Shown: positions 17,346 to 26,308, counted from the stretch's first letter. The stretch: 64,000 nt of DNA from Palsa-504 sp963834685 (GCA_963834685.1 CAWICW010000030.1:62001-126000), one strand, 5' to 3'. Program-made: numbers and translations. The notes: generated from the sequence alone by a model not told the origin.

Positions 17346-17546
17346 ATGACCGAGGCAATAGCCAGCGCCCGGCCGGAAGCGGCCGAACCCCGCACACTCC
17401 ATCAGGAGGTGCCGGATCAGCCATGGCAGGCCGCCTGGAGGCCGACCGCCTGTTCTTGCCGCGCGGGCGCGATGCTATCGGCTGTTACGCAGCGCGACGT
17501 CCGTGAGCCCGGCGGCGGCGCTCCCGTGCTCGCTCCTCCTTGTTGA
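17346..17546 (+). pseudogene. short frame with good RBS, possible 5' remnant
   Basis: GCGAGGAGG leads an ATG and a sensible start (MTEAIASARPEAAEPRTLHQ), but the 66-residue frame then runs antisense into the 3' end of the WhiB gene and has no recognisable domain. It may be another gene that kept only its start. The original identity is unknown. Confidence 0.25.
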
Positions 17547-17739
17547 GCCCGCCCCAGATCCCGTACCTGATCGAGTTCCTGAGGGCGTAGTCCAGGCACT
17601 GAGCGCGCACCGGGCACAGCGCGCAGACCGCCTTGGCCTTTGCTTCCCGGATCTCCCGCTCCTGCGGTCTCTCACCGTCCGGGGCGAAGAACAGCTGCGC
17701 GTGCATGCCCGCGCAGACGGCCCTGGCTTGCCAGCTCAT
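17485..17739 (-). CDS. WhiB-family iron-sulfur regulator
   Basis: 84 residues. One Cys near the N-terminus (AVCAGMHAQLFFAP) and the cluster AVCALCPVRAQCLDYAL provide the C...C-x2-C-x5-C ligands of the [4Fe-4S] cluster. GIWGGLNKEERARERRRR is the signature turn plus basic DNA-binding tail. WhiB proteins bind sigma factor region 4 and respond to O2/NO. The ATG overlaps the stop of the upstream Bpa-like gene (17736-17739), so these two are co-translated. I cannot assign a WhiB subclass with confidence. Confidence 0.95.
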   Translation of the reverse strand: MSWQARAVCAGMHAQLFFAPDGERPQEREIREAKAKAVCALCPVRAQCLDYALRNSIRYGIWGGLNKEERARERRRRAHGRRAA

Positions 17740-18203
17740 ATCCGGTTCCCGGCCGCCGCGTCGGCGTCAGCGCCGACCTGCTGTGACCGCTCGCGTGCGG
17801 CCACGAACACGGCGAGCATCTGCAGGACCAGGCTGGCGATCCAGCTCGCCAGAGCCGCGCACTCGATGTGCAGCGCGCCGGCGCTCGGTGCCATATCGCA
17901 CGGCGGCAGAATCCGCCGGAGCTCCGCGGCCAGCGGCGCAGACACCGCCCGGTCGAGCTCGCGGCGGATCGCCTGGAGCTGCCGCTGCAGCCCGGGCATC
18001 CCCTCAGGTGGCAGGGTGGTGCCTTCCAGCTGCTCCAGCGTCGCCTGCAGGAGCGACCAGACGCGCAGCAGCCGGGCCGGGTCTTCGATCCGGGAGGCAG
18101 AGCCGGCGTCGCCGGGTTCGCCGACGATGACGACAAAGCGCTCCACCGGCGCGGGAGCCTGGTCAGCCCCCGGCCGCATGCTCGTGATCTCTGCCGTTTC
18201 CAT
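17736..18203 (-). CDS. Bpa-like proteasome activator
   Basis: 155 residues from METAEITS. It follows the Bpa (DUF2587) pattern: EDPARLLRVWSLLQATLEQL, LQRQLQAIRRELDRAVSAPL, AAELRRILPPCDMAPSAGAL and a helix ending WIASLVLQMLAVFVAARERS. Bpa rings open the 20S proteasome without ATP in mycobacteria. The usual extreme C-terminal GQYL-type activating tail is not visible here (it ends DAAAGNRI), so this paralogue may not gate the proteasome normally. An operator-like site lies ~36 bases upstream. A GTG at 18236 would overlap that region and is less likely to be the start. Confidence 0.7.
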   Translation of the reverse strand: METAEITSMRPGADQAPAPVERFVVIVGEPGDAGSASRIEDPARLLRVWSLLQATLEQLEGTTLPPEGMPGLQRQLQAIRRELDRAVSAPLAAELRRILPPCDMAPSAGALHIECAALASWIASLVLQMLAVFVAARERSQQVGADADAAAGNRI

Positions 18204-18238
18204 ATGACCAGGCTGGCGACTGCCGGTGCCTGCCACCA

Positions 18239-18252
18239 GAGACGTTCGTCCC
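18239..18252. promoter_or_regulatory. DosR/DevR-like box
   Basis: On the minus strand GGGACGAACGTCTC, just upstream of the Bpa-like gene. One half-site has a mismatch. The short distance to the start would suit a leaderless or near-leaderless message. Confidence 0.45.
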
Positions 18253-18361
18253 GATATCGCCAGCGTGAGGTCCCTGGCCGGCCGGTTCTGGTGACCATCA
18301 GCCCTAGCGCTGCCAGCGGCAGCCGGGTCTGATCAGTACGGGGACCTTTGGAGGTGGCGAG

Positions 18362-18507
18362 ATGCTGTTCGTTGACCGCACCGACGCCGGCCGGCACCTG
18401 GCGCAGCGGCTGCCACTTCACCCGGCTCAATCGTGGACGCCGGCGCCACGACAGCTGACCTCGCCCGGGCGCTGCGCCAGGCGGGACAGGTCCCGATCTC
18501 CCTTTAG
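18362..18507 (+). pseudogene. phosphoribosyltransferase-like remnant
   Basis: TTTGGAGGTGGCGAG leads an ATG and MLFVDRTDAGRHLAQRL, the usual start of the PRTase family found in dormancy regulons (M-F-x-D-R-x-D-A-G-x-x-L-A). Homology then stops. A second frame from ~18430 reads SIVDAGATTADLARALRQAG to a TAG at 18505-18507 and looks like a different gene's 3' end or a shifted continuation. I take it as a collapsed gene of ~145 bases. Confidence 0.45.
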
Positions 18508-18511
18508 GACC

Positions 18512-19300
18512 TCACCGCTCGGAGCTGACCAGGCCGTAGTGGCCGTCGTAACGGTGATACAGCAGGCTCGCGCGGCCGGTTTCGGTGTTCACGAAGAATA
18601 CGAAGGGCTGTCCCAGCCAGTCGAGCCGGGCGATGGCCTCGGCGAGGGTGAGTATAGGCGCCGCGTGCTCGCTGAGCGTGACCGCAGCTGGCAGCGGGCC
18701 CAGCCGGGCCGGCTTCGGCCGCGCCTGAGCGAGCCGGTACCGGTCGCCTAGGCGGTAAATCACGCTGTCTTCGCCGGTCGACCGCTCGGTGAACAGGTGG
18801 AAGTCGTAGTCGAGCAGGTCAAGCTCGGCGACTGCCTCGTCCGGGGTGAGGGGGCGCGATGCGTAGCCGGGTCGGCGGATCACCGCCCGCGCGTCAGCCG
18901 ACCGGGGAAACCTGGCCGACCGGTGCGCGGGCACGCTCTGATGCCGCCACTCGCCGGGCCGGGGATCCGGAAGCGTGCCGCGCCGCGCCGCCCAATCCCG
19001 GGCCGACCGGTCCAGCCGGACCCGCAGCCGCGCGGCCATCCGCTCGATCGCCGCGCGCATGTCCTGGCCCGACGCCTGCGCTCGGACGATCTGCCCGTTG
19101 AGGTCGATGGTCGCCTGCGCGAGTGCGGGCCGCGTCACGGCCGGATCGGGCGCTACCGCCAGCGTGACCCGGGCCGAAAGAACGGGCTCGGAGGCGAACC
19201 GCAGCAACGAGCCTACCTTGGCGTCCGCTAGCTCGCGCATCCCGTCCGGCATCCGGCCATGGGTCTCAACCTGCACGTGTACCGCCTGAACGGCGTTCAT
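18512..19300 (-). CDS. ribosome hibernation promoting factor, RafH-like with two C-terminal modules
   Basis: 262 residues. The N-terminal ~100 residues fit the HPF/YfiA ribosome-binding fold (VQVETHGRMPDGMRELADAK; QATIDLNGQIVRAQASGQDM; AIERMAARLRVRLDRSARDW). Two similar C-terminal modules follow: SRPLTPDEAVAELDLLDYDF-HLFTERSTGEDSVIYR, and LTLAEAIARLDWLGQPFVFF-VNTETGRASLLYHR. Ordinary long HPF has one such module. The duplicated form resembles mycobacterial RafH, the DosR-controlled hibernation factor. It would silence 70S ribosomes during hypoxia. A well-conserved box lies 96 bases upstream. Confidence 0.85.
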   Translation of the reverse strand: MNAVQAVHVQVETHGRMPDGMRELADAKVGSLLRFASEPVLSARVTLAVAPDPAVTRPALAQATIDLNGQIVRAQASGQDMRAAIERMAARLRVRLDRSARDWAARRGTLPDPRPGEWRHQSVPAHRSARFPRSADARAVIRRPGYASRPLTPDEAVAELDLLDYDFHLFTERSTGEDSVIYRLGDRYRLAQARPKPARLGPLPAAVTLSEHAAPILTLAEAIARLDWLGQPFVFFVNTETGRASLLYHRYDGHYGLVSSER

Positions 19301-19395
19301 GAGCTGATCACCTCATCCCAGGTCTGCTTCTGGCCTGCCAACTGAGGCAACAACGCGGCTGAGGTCACCGGTAGAGGCTGCCGCCATGAGGCGTA

Positions 19396-19409
19396 GGGCC
19401 TTTGGTCCC
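19396..19409. promoter_or_regulatory. DosR/DevR-like box
   Basis: GGGCCTTTGGTCCC, 96 bases upstream of the hibernation factor start on the minus strand. It matches the other copies in this island. Confidence 0.6.
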
Positions 19410-19588
19410 GTCCGTGCCGGGAGCGGAGTGGCGAGTACGGAGACCGTCGCCTGCGGCCTCGGGACCTCCTACCGTCATGTCCCGGGACCTATGGCTCTGC
19501 CGGATGGCCTGCCGACGCGGCACCATGGTGGCGCCTGCGCTTCCCGCTGGGCCCGGATGTGAACGCGACCGCGACAAGGGAGACAGCC

Positions 19589-19807
19589 ATGGCATACGGT
19601 CATGCCGAACGCACTCTGGCCACGATACGTCTGCTCGAGGCGGAGACCAGGGAACTGCTCTCCCGCCGGGAGCACCTGGATCCGGACCATGCGCAGTGGC
19701 TGCGCGAGGCGGCTGAGGCGGCTTCCCGGCGCCTGCGCTGTGCCGGCGTCGCAACGCTCGCTAACGACCAGTCAGCAGCGGCCGCCACCACGGCCGCCTT
19801 GGCTTAG
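19589..19807 (+). CDS. small helical protein, C-terminus replaced by IS insertion
   Basis: 72 residues starting MAYGHAERTLATIRLLEAET with AAGGGAGA upstream. It is predicted helical (RELLSRREHLDPDHAQWLRE, AAEAASRRLRC). It is not a family I recognise. The TAG that ends it (19805-19807) belongs to the terminal repeat of the IS element. Removing the element and one 5-bp target copy gives a frame that continues Leu-Glu-Pro-Val-Ala-Lys-Leu and stops at 21805-21807. The insertion therefore trimmed only about six native residues, and the protein may still work. Confidence 0.6.
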   Translation: MAYGHAERTLATIRLLEAETRELLSRREHLDPDHAQWLREAAEAASRRLRCAGVATLANDQSAAAATTAALA

Positions 19808-21782
19808 GTTTTAACCTATGGGTTTTCTGGTTACCGGAAGCTTCTAGGGACATGCAGCGCAATCCGATTGTCCTGGCTGCCTGACCTGCTGCCACGGGTG
19901 ATTCAAAGGTTCACCTGAGGCCTTCTTTTTCATGGTTTCCGCTTGCCGTGACCGCAGTCAGGAATGGCTGCCGCGGCGTTCCCCGGCGGCAATGTATACA
20001 CACAATCTATTCACAGCCGTGAATTACCCGGAATTGCTGGACAAGCAACGGCTCCTGCCCTATCCCTGGTTTCTGCGAAGACACCGGTCAAGGGAGGAGC
20101 CGTTGGATCACCATGTTCTCACAGCGCTGCCTGGCGGGCAGCTGCTCCCGCTGCTGGCGCCGGCTGCCCCCGATCCGGGCCAGGTGGCCGGTACGGTCGC
20201 CGGCTACCTGGCGCTGCGGGAGTTCCGCGCCCGGCTGTATGAGTGCCTGACCTCCCGCGCGGATGCCTCCTTCGAGCTGATCGATGCGATCTTGTGCGCC
20301 GATCACGCGGTGACCTCGCTGGTCCAGCTGTCACTGGAGCCTGAGTTCCGTCGCGGCCACGGCGCGCTCTACGATTCCCTGTCCGCCGGGAGGATCGATG
20401 ACGAGCGGCTGTTCTGCCTGCTCGCGGAGGTGCTGCCGCCGCTCGTCGATGGCGCGGAGGCCCTCGCGCGGATCGCGGAGCATGATGTCATCGATCGCGG
20501 GCTGCTGGAGGAGGCGCTGGCCGGGCTGGCCCCGGACGACGCCGCCCGGGTCCGGGACGCGTGCGCCCGGTGGTCCCGGCTGCGGTTCGCCGTCGACGCG
20601 ACCGCCTACCCCAGGCCGGACGCGTGGTGCTCCCCGGGCCGGGAGCACGTGCACAACGGCGCCTGCCGCTGCAAGGGCTCGTCCAAGACCGCGCCCGGCT
20701 GGGAGTACCAGTTCACCGCGGCGATCGGGCACCTGCGCACCGCGTGGGCCGCGTTCGTCGACGTGGCGCGGACCACGCCCGCGACCCGCACGGCCCAGAC
20801 GATCGCCCAGGTGAAGAACGTGCTGCGCCGGCTGCGCGCCGCCGGGCACGGCCACAAGGCCGCGCCGCTGTTCGTCTTCGATGCCGGCTACAGCGCCGCC
20901 GCCCTCGCTGACGGCCTCCTGGGCTGCCCGGCTCACATCCTGGTCCGGCTCGCGGCCGGCAGCGTGTTCTACGCCGAGCCCGTCACCTGGCAGGGCAAGT
21001 ACGGCCGCCCTTCCCGGCGCGGCGCTGCGGTGCACTGCCTGGAGCCTGCGGACTTCGCCGCTGCCGCCGACGGCAGCGGGCCGCGGGGCCGCAAGAAGCC
21101 CCTGCCCCCGAACCCGGAACCTGACGAGGAACTCACCCTCCCCGATACCCCGCTCTACGGAACTGTCCGGGCCGGGGCCTGGCACGGCGTGCACCCCCTG
21201 ATCCACGGTGACCGCGGCTGGTTCGCCGGACGCACGCACCTGCCGGTCCTGCCCGGCACTCTGGTCCACGTCACCGTGGAGCGCCTGCCCGACGGCCGCG
21301 ACCCGCACCGGGCCATGTGGCTGTGGCACGCCGGCCCGGCCCCTTGTCCCTGGACGAGCTCTGGCACGCCTACCTCGCCAGATTCGATATTGAGCACGCC
21401 TTCAAGCTCCTCAAGAGCACCCTCGGCCTCACCGCCGCGAAAGTCCGCGATCCCGGGCAGGCAGACCGCTGGGCCAGGCTCATCATGGCCGCGCACGCCC
21501 AGCTCCTGCTCGCCCGGCCGCTAGCCGCCGACCCGCGCCGCCCCTGGCAGAAGCACCCCGATCCCGCCCGGCCGCTGACACCAGACCGGGTCCGCCGCGG
21601 GTTTCGCAACATCCGCCGCGAGCTGGGGACACCCGCCCGTGTCGCGAAACCCTCCCGCCCCGGGCCCGGAAGACCCAAAGGCAGCAGCAAAGGACCCGCG
21701 ACCCGCTACCTTCTCCCAGGCGAAGCCGACATGCCACGCACCACGAACACCACGCTGACCAGGGAAAAGGTTAAAACCTAAG
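19803..21782 (+). mobile_element. insertion sequence, NF041680-type transposase, 1980 bp
   Basis: Perfect 15-bp terminal inverted repeats (CTTAGGTTTTAACCT at 19803-19817, its complement at 21768-21782), a 5-bp target duplication, and one transposase gene filling the right 85%. The transposase resembles the NF041680 family of actinobacterial DDE transposases. The ~285 bases before the gene hold no other coding sequence. Confidence 0.9.
20103..21781 (+). pseudogene. frameshifted NF041680-family transposase
   Basis: A strong ribosome binding site (GGGAGGAG) precedes a TTG start and the family's usual beginning (DHHVLTALPGGQLL). Landmarks: REFRARLYECLTSRADASFE, YDSLSAGRIDDERL, the RFAVDATAYPRPDAWC strand with the first acidic catalytic residue, and FVFDAGYSAAALADGL with the second. 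At ~21,335-21,345 the frame breaks. The remaining LSLDELWHAYLARFDIEHAF (third acidic residue) and RWARLIMAAHAQLLLARPLA lie in another frame that stops inside the right inverted repeat. One missing C in a CCCC run explains the shift. The element cannot move by itself unless frameshifting is programmed. Confidence 0.85.
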
Positions 21783-21895
21783 CTTGGAGCCTGTCGCGAA
21801 ACTTTAGCTCCAGGCGACAACGTAGCCCGCCGGACTTCGGGGAAGACCGGGACTGGCGGCGGCGCCGGGCCGGCTCCTTTCTTCCGGCGCGCGAG

Positions 21896-21942
21896 CCACG
21901 GCCCGTTCGGTTCATATTGTTAATACCCCGAACGGGCCGTGG
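21896..21942. terminator. 15-bp perfect hairpin
   Basis: CCACGGCCCGTTCGG (21896-21910) pairs with its complement at 21928-21942 across a 17-base AT-rich loop. It lies between the small gene interrupted by the IS and the convergent DUF998 remnant, so a bidirectional terminator is the simplest reading. Confidence 0.6.
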
Positions 21943-21980
21943 TGTTTCGGTCCGGGTTTCGCTGCCGCGGAGACGATGTC

Positions 21981-22151
21981 TTAGACGGCCACGAGCAGGA
22001 ACGTCAGCGTTATCACCCAGCGGTCGGCGGCGCCCACCGCGGCGAGCGCGCTGACCGTATCGGCCACCGGGTCGAACGACGGCGGCTGTAGCCGGGTGGC
22101 CACCGTCCGCCCGCCGACGAGGAGCAGCGGGGCCATGGCCGACGAGACCAT
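21981..22151 (-). pseudogene. DUF998 membrane protein, N-terminal remnant
   Basis: 56 residues: MVSSAMAPLLLVGGRTVATR, LQPPSFDPVADTVSALAAVG, AADRWVITLTFLLVAV. This is the first helix, the conserved loop and part of the second helix of DUF998 proteins, which normally have ~200 residues and six or more helices. It ends at a stop after the second helix. No good ribosome binding site is visible. Confidence 0.6.
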
Positions 22152-22312
22152 GCCCACCACGGTACGTTCCGCGCAGTCACTACGGTAGGCGGGGGACCAG
22201 GCGTCCCAGTGGCCAAAGTCCCGTGCATGCGGACCTGCCGACTCTGCCCGGACCGGCTTGGACCGCGGCATCGTGCTGGTATGGGCATTCCCGCCGACGC
22301 CGGCAGCCAGCC

Positions 22313-24046
22313 ATGCTGACCCGGTTGTTGCGCGCCTACCTGCGGCCGTACGCCCGCCAGGTCGCCATCGTGGTGACGCTGCTGGTGGCGCAGACCGTCG
22401 GGAACCTGTACCTGCCGAACCTCAACGGTGACATCATCAACAACGGGGTGGTCAAGGGCGACGTCCACTACATCTGGACGACCGGCGCCGTGATGCTGGC
22501 CGTCACGCTGGGGGTCGGCGCGGTCGCCGTCGTCGCCGTGTACTGGGCATCACGGGTGGCCATGGGCGTCGGCGCGGACCTGCGGGCCGCGGTGTTCACC
22601 CGGGTCCAGAGATTCTCCGCCCGCGAGGTGAACGGCTTCGGCACGCCGTCGCTGGTCACTCGCAATACCAACGACATCCAGCAAATCCAGCTGTTCCTGC
22701 AGATGGCGCTGATGCTCATGGTCATGGCCCCGATCATGTGCGTGGGCGGCGTGATCATGGCCCTCAGGGAGGGCCCGGCCCTCTCCCTCCTGCTGGGCGT
22801 CGCGGTCCCGGTCATGGCCGTGGTCATCGGCGCCATGCTGGTCCTGGTGGTGCCGCAGTTCCGGTCCATGCAGGTCAAGATCGACCGGATCAACCAGGTA
22901 CTCCGGGAACAGATCACCGGCGTGCGGGTGATCCGCGCGTTCGTCCGCGGCGAGTCGGAGAGCCGGCGCTTCGCCGACGCGAACGCCAGCCTCACCGCCA
23001 CGGCGCTGCGGGTCAACCGGATCTTTGCCCTGGCCCTCCCGACGCTGATGGCGATCTTGAACCTGTCCAGCGTGGCGGTGCTGTGGTTTGGCGGCCGGCT
23101 GGTGAGCGAGGGCTCGATGCCGATCGGCAACCTCACCGCCTTCCTCACCTATATCCTGCAGATCCTGCTGTCCGTGATGATGGCGGTAATGGTGGTGATC
23201 CTGGTACCGCGCGCCGTGGCCAGCGCGGAACGCGTCCAGCAGGTGCTGAACACAGTCTCGTCGGTGACCGAGCCGCGGAACCCGGTCCGGCCCGCGGCGG
23301 TGACCGGCCGGGTGGAGTTCCGCGACGTCAGCTTCGGCTACCCGGGCAGCGAGCAGCCGGTGCTGAACGGCCTGTCGTTCACCCTCCGTCCCGGGCAGAC
23401 CAGCGCGATCATCGGCGGGACGGGCAGCGGCAAGACCACGCTGCTCAACCTCATCCCCCGGTTCTTCGACCCCAGCGGGGGCAGCGTCCTGGTCAACGGC
23501 GTCGACGTGCGCGAGCAGGAGCTGGAACGGCTCTGGCGCGATATCGGGTTGGTGCCGCAGGCGGCGTTCCTGTTCAGCGGGACCGTGGCGAGCAACCTGC
23601 GGCTGGGCCGGCCCGAGGCGACCGAGACGGAGCTGTGGCACGCGCTGGAGATCGCCCAGGCGGCCGATTTCGTCGCCGCCATGCCGGGGCAGCTGGAGGC
23701 GGTCATCGACCAGGGTGGCACCAACGTCTCCGGCGGGCAGCGCCAGCGGCTGTCGATCGCACGGGTGCTGGTGAAACGGCCCCGGCTGTACCTGTTCGAC
23801 GACTGCTTCTCCGCGCTGGACGCCGGCACCGATGCCCGGCTGCGGGCGGCCCTGAAGCCAGCGACACGTGACGCGGCGGTGGTCATCGTCGCGCAGCGGG
23901 TCAGCACGATCATGCACGCCGACCAGATCATCGTGCTGGACGACGGCCACGTGGCCGGCTTGGGCCGCCACCAGGAGCTGCTGGCCAGCTGCACTCCGTA
24001 CCGGGAGATCGTCATGTCCCAGCTCGGTGAGGAGGCCGCGGCATGA
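22313..24046 (+). CDS. ABC exporter half-transporter (degenerate ATP site)
   Basis: 577 residues: a six-helix exporter domain (~1-310) and an ATPase domain with Walker A GGTGSGKTTLLNLIPRFFDP, Q-loop GLVPQAAFLFSG, signature VSGGQRQRLSIAR and Walker B YLFDDCFSALDAGTD. The residue after the Walker B aspartate is Asp, not the catalytic Glu, which marks the non-hydrolysing half of a heterodimer. The start MLTRLLRAYLRPYARQVAIV is chosen because the upstream part of the frame is not transporter-like. It overlaps its partner by four bases (ATGA). Probably a multidrug or lipid exporter. Confidence 0.92.
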   Translation: MLTRLLRAYLRPYARQVAIVVTLLVAQTVGNLYLPNLNGDIINNGVVKGDVHYIWTTGAVMLAVTLGVGAVAVVAVYWASRVAMGVGADLRAAVFTRVQRFSAREVNGFGTPSLVTRNTNDIQQIQLFLQMALMLMVMAPIMCVGGVIMALREGPALSLLLGVAVPVMAVVIGAMLVLVVPQFRSMQVKIDRINQVLREQITGVRVIRAFVRGESESRRFADANASLTATALRVNRIFALALPTLMAILNLSSVAVLWFGGRLVSEGSMPIGNLTAFLTYILQILLSVMMAVMVVILVPRAVASAERVQQVLNTVSSVTEPRNPVRPAAVTGRVEFRDVSFGYPGSEQPVLNGLSFTLRPGQTSAIIGGTGSGKTTLLNLIPRFFDPSGGSVLVNGVDVREQELERLWRDIGLVPQAAFLFSGTVASNLRLGRPEATETELWHALEIAQAADFVAAMPGQLEAVIDQGGTNVSGGQRQRLSIARVLVKRPRLYLFDDCFSALDAGTDARLRAALKPATRDAAVVIVAQRVSTIMHADQIIVLDDGHVAGLGRHQELLASCTPYREIVMSQLGEEAAA

Positions 24047-25998
24047 TCGGGCGGCCCGGGGGTGGCATGGCCCGTGCGGCGGCCATGGGACGGCCGGGCC
24101 AGGCGCCGCCGGCCGAGCGGACCAAGGACCTGGGCGGGACGCTGCGGCGGCTGCTGGCCCGGCTGCGCCCCGAGCGCGCCTGGCTGGCGGTTGCGAGCCT
24201 CCTCGGCGTCATCTCGGTCGGGTTCATGGTGGCCGGGCCCAAGATCTTGGGCAACGCGACCAACGTCCTGTTCGACGGGATCGTCGGCAAGCGGCTGCCT
24301 GCTGGTCTGACCGAAGCCCAAGTGATCGTGATGCTGCGCGCGCACGGCGAGGGGCAGCTGGCCAGCATGCTGGGCGGGATGACCGTCACCCCGGGTGCGG
24401 GCGTCGACATCACGCGGCTCGGCCAGGTGCTGGGGCTGGCCGCGCTGGTGTACCTGCTCGGGGCGGCCTTCAACTTCGGCCAGGGATACCTCATGGCCGG
24501 CGTCACCCAGCGCGCCATGTACGGGCTGCGCCGGGAGGTGGAGGACAAGCTGGGCCGGCTGCCGCTGCGGTACTTCGACAGCCACCCGCACGGCGACATC
24601 CTCAGCCGCGTCAGCAACGACATCGACAACCTCACCACCACGATCCAGCAGGGCCTGAGCCAGCTGCTCACCTCGGTGCTGACCATCGCCGGGGTGCTCG
24701 GCATGATGTTCTGGATCTCACCGCTGCTGGCCGCGGTGTGCGTGATCATCGTCCCGCTGGCCCTGGTCATCACCTTTGTCATCGCGCGGCGCTCCCAGGT
24801 CCAGTTCGCCGCCCAGTGGGACGAGACCGGCACGCTGAACGGGCTGGTGGAGGAGACGCATACCGGGCATACCCTGGTGCAGGTCTTCGGCCGGCGGCAG
24901 GCGGTGATCGACCAGTTCGGCCGACAGAATCGCCGGATGTACGAGGCGAGCTTCCGCGCGCAGTTCCTCTCCGGGATCATCCAGCCGTCCATCCAGGTGC
25001 TGTCCAACCTGAACTACGTGGTGATCGCGGTCATGGGCGGCTACTGGGTGGCCTCGGGCCGGATCTCCCTGGGCGACGTGATCGCGTTCATGCAGTACTC
25101 GCGCCAGTTCACGATGCCCATCACCCAGATCGCCGCCCAGATGAACATGCTGCAGTCCGGCCTGGCTTCGGCTGAGCGCGTGTTCGAGTTCCTGGACGCG
25201 GCGGAAGAGCCGACCGAGCGGGGCGTGGCAGCGACCGGACGGGCGCCGGTGACGGGGCGGGTGACGCTCGAGCACGTGTCCTTCCGGTACGAGCCGGACA
25301 AGCCGCTGATCGAAGACTTCAGCCTCGACGCGCTGCCCGGGCAGACCGTCGCGATCGTCGGGCGGACCGGGGCGGGCAAGACCACGGTGGTCAACCTGCT
25401 CATGCGCTTCTACGAGGCCGGCTCCGGCCGGATCGCCTTGGACGGCACCGATTACCGCGACCTGACCCGCGACCAGGTACGCCGCTGCTTCGGCATGGTG
25501 CTGCAAGATACCTGGCTGTTCGCCGGCACGGTCAGGGAGAACATCCGGTACGGCAGGCTGGACGCCACCGACGAGGAGGTTGTAGCCGCGGCCCGCGCGG
25601 CCCGCGCCGACTACTTCATCCGGACCCTGCCCGACGGCTACGACACGGTGCTGGACGAGGAGGCCTCCAACATCTCCTCGGGTCAGCGGCAGCTGCTGAC
25701 CATCGCGCGCGCCTTCCTGGCCGACCCGCCGATCCTCATCCTGGACGAGGCGACCAGCAACGTGGACACGCGCACCGAGGTCCTCATCCAGGACGCGATG
25801 GCCAAGCTGCGGCAGGGCCGCACCAGCTTCGTCATCGCCCACCGGCTGTCCACCATCCGCAACGCGGACACGATCGTGGTGATGGAGGACGGGCAGATCG
25901 TGGAGCAGGGCGACCACGATGAGCTGCTCCGCCGCCGTGGCACCTACTACTCCCTGTACGCCAGCCAGTTCACCGAGGCGCCCGCTGAGGCGGCCTGA
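24043..25998 (+). CDS. ABC exporter half-transporter (catalytic ATP site)
   Basis: 651 residues. After a 30-residue flexible start there is a six-helix domain with an extra ~60-residue insertion between helices 1 and 2 (~75-135), then an ATPase domain: Walker A GRTGAGKTTVVNLLMRFYEA, Q-loop GMVLQDTWLFAG, signature ISSGQRQLLTIAR, Walker B LILDEATSNVDTRTE with the catalytic Glu, and H-loop AHRLSTI. It pairs with the preceding gene as a TM287/288-like heterodimer. The insertion in the first external loop is common in actinobacterial members. Confidence 0.93.
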   Translation: MIGRPGGGMARAAAMGRPGQAPPAERTKDLGGTLRRLLARLRPERAWLAVASLLGVISVGFMVAGPKILGNATNVLFDGIVGKRLPAGLTEAQVIVMLRAHGEGQLASMLGGMTVTPGAGVDITRLGQVLGLAALVYLLGAAFNFGQGYLMAGVTQRAMYGLRREVEDKLGRLPLRYFDSHPHGDILSRVSNDIDNLTTTIQQGLSQLLTSVLTIAGVLGMMFWISPLLAAVCVIIVPLALVITFVIARRSQVQFAAQWDETGTLNGLVEETHTGHTLVQVFGRRQAVIDQFGRQNRRMYEASFRAQFLSGIIQPSIQVLSNLNYVVIAVMGGYWVASGRISLGDVIAFMQYSRQFTMPITQIAAQMNMLQSGLASAERVFEFLDAAEEPTERGVAATGRAPVTGRVTLEHVSFRYEPDKPLIEDFSLDALPGQTVAIVGRTGAGKTTVVNLLMRFYEAGSGRIALDGTDYRDLTRDQVRRCFGMVLQDTWLFAGTVRENIRYGRLDATDEEVVAAARAARADYFIRTLPDGYDTVLDEEASNISSGQRQLLTIARAFLADPPILILDEATSNVDTRTEVLIQDAMAKLRQGRTSFVIAHRLSTIRNADTIVVMEDGQIVEQGDHDELLRRRGTYYSLYASQFTEAPAEAA

Positions 25999-26018
25999 TC
26001 TGGAGCACCCGTGCGCAG

Positions 26019-26308
26019 ATGCCCGCGCACGAGGAGGAAGCCACGGAAGCAGAACGGGAGGGCGTGCGCATCAACTGGCTGCGGACCATCGCCGCCTTCG
26101 ACGGGCCAGAGCTGACGGTCGAGGTCATGGAGCTGGACGAGGCAGGGCGGCCGCATCCTACCGGGAAGCTGGAGAAGCTGGCCGCCGACACGGTCATCAT
26201 GCGGTGGGGCAGGACGCCGACACCTCGTTCCTGCGGCAGGTTCCCGGCGTCGAATTCAAGCCGGACGGGACCGTCATCGTGTCGCCGTCGATGATGACGA
26301 TGCCGTGA
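26019..26308 (+). pseudogene. GltD-like FAD/NAD(P) oxidoreductase, internal fragment
   Basis: The frame reads EGVRINWLRTIAAFDGPELT, VEVMELDEAGRPHPTGKLEK-LAADTVIM, as in the NAD(P)-binding part of GltD-like FAD oxidoreductases. It shifts frame near 26,205 and continues GQDADTSFLRQVPGVEFKPD-GTVIVSPSMMT before ending at 26,308. Both the FAD domain before it and the end after it are missing. Its right edge meets the broken end of pntAB at ~26,296, so one deletion seems to have removed the sequences between them. Confidence 0.6.

Larger units (their letters stand above)
19798..21787. repeat. 5-bp target site duplication (CTTGG) flanking the IS element
   Basis: CTTGG occurs directly before the left inverted repeat (19798-19802) and directly after the right one (21783-21787). 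This is the direct duplication expected from a single transposition event and defines the element's boundaries. Confidence 0.8.

Noticed and set aside
18341..18354. GGGACCTTTGGAGG as another dormancy-type box
   Set aside because: It ends eight bases before a start codon and its right half is the ribosome binding site (GGAGG). The similarity is probably accidental.
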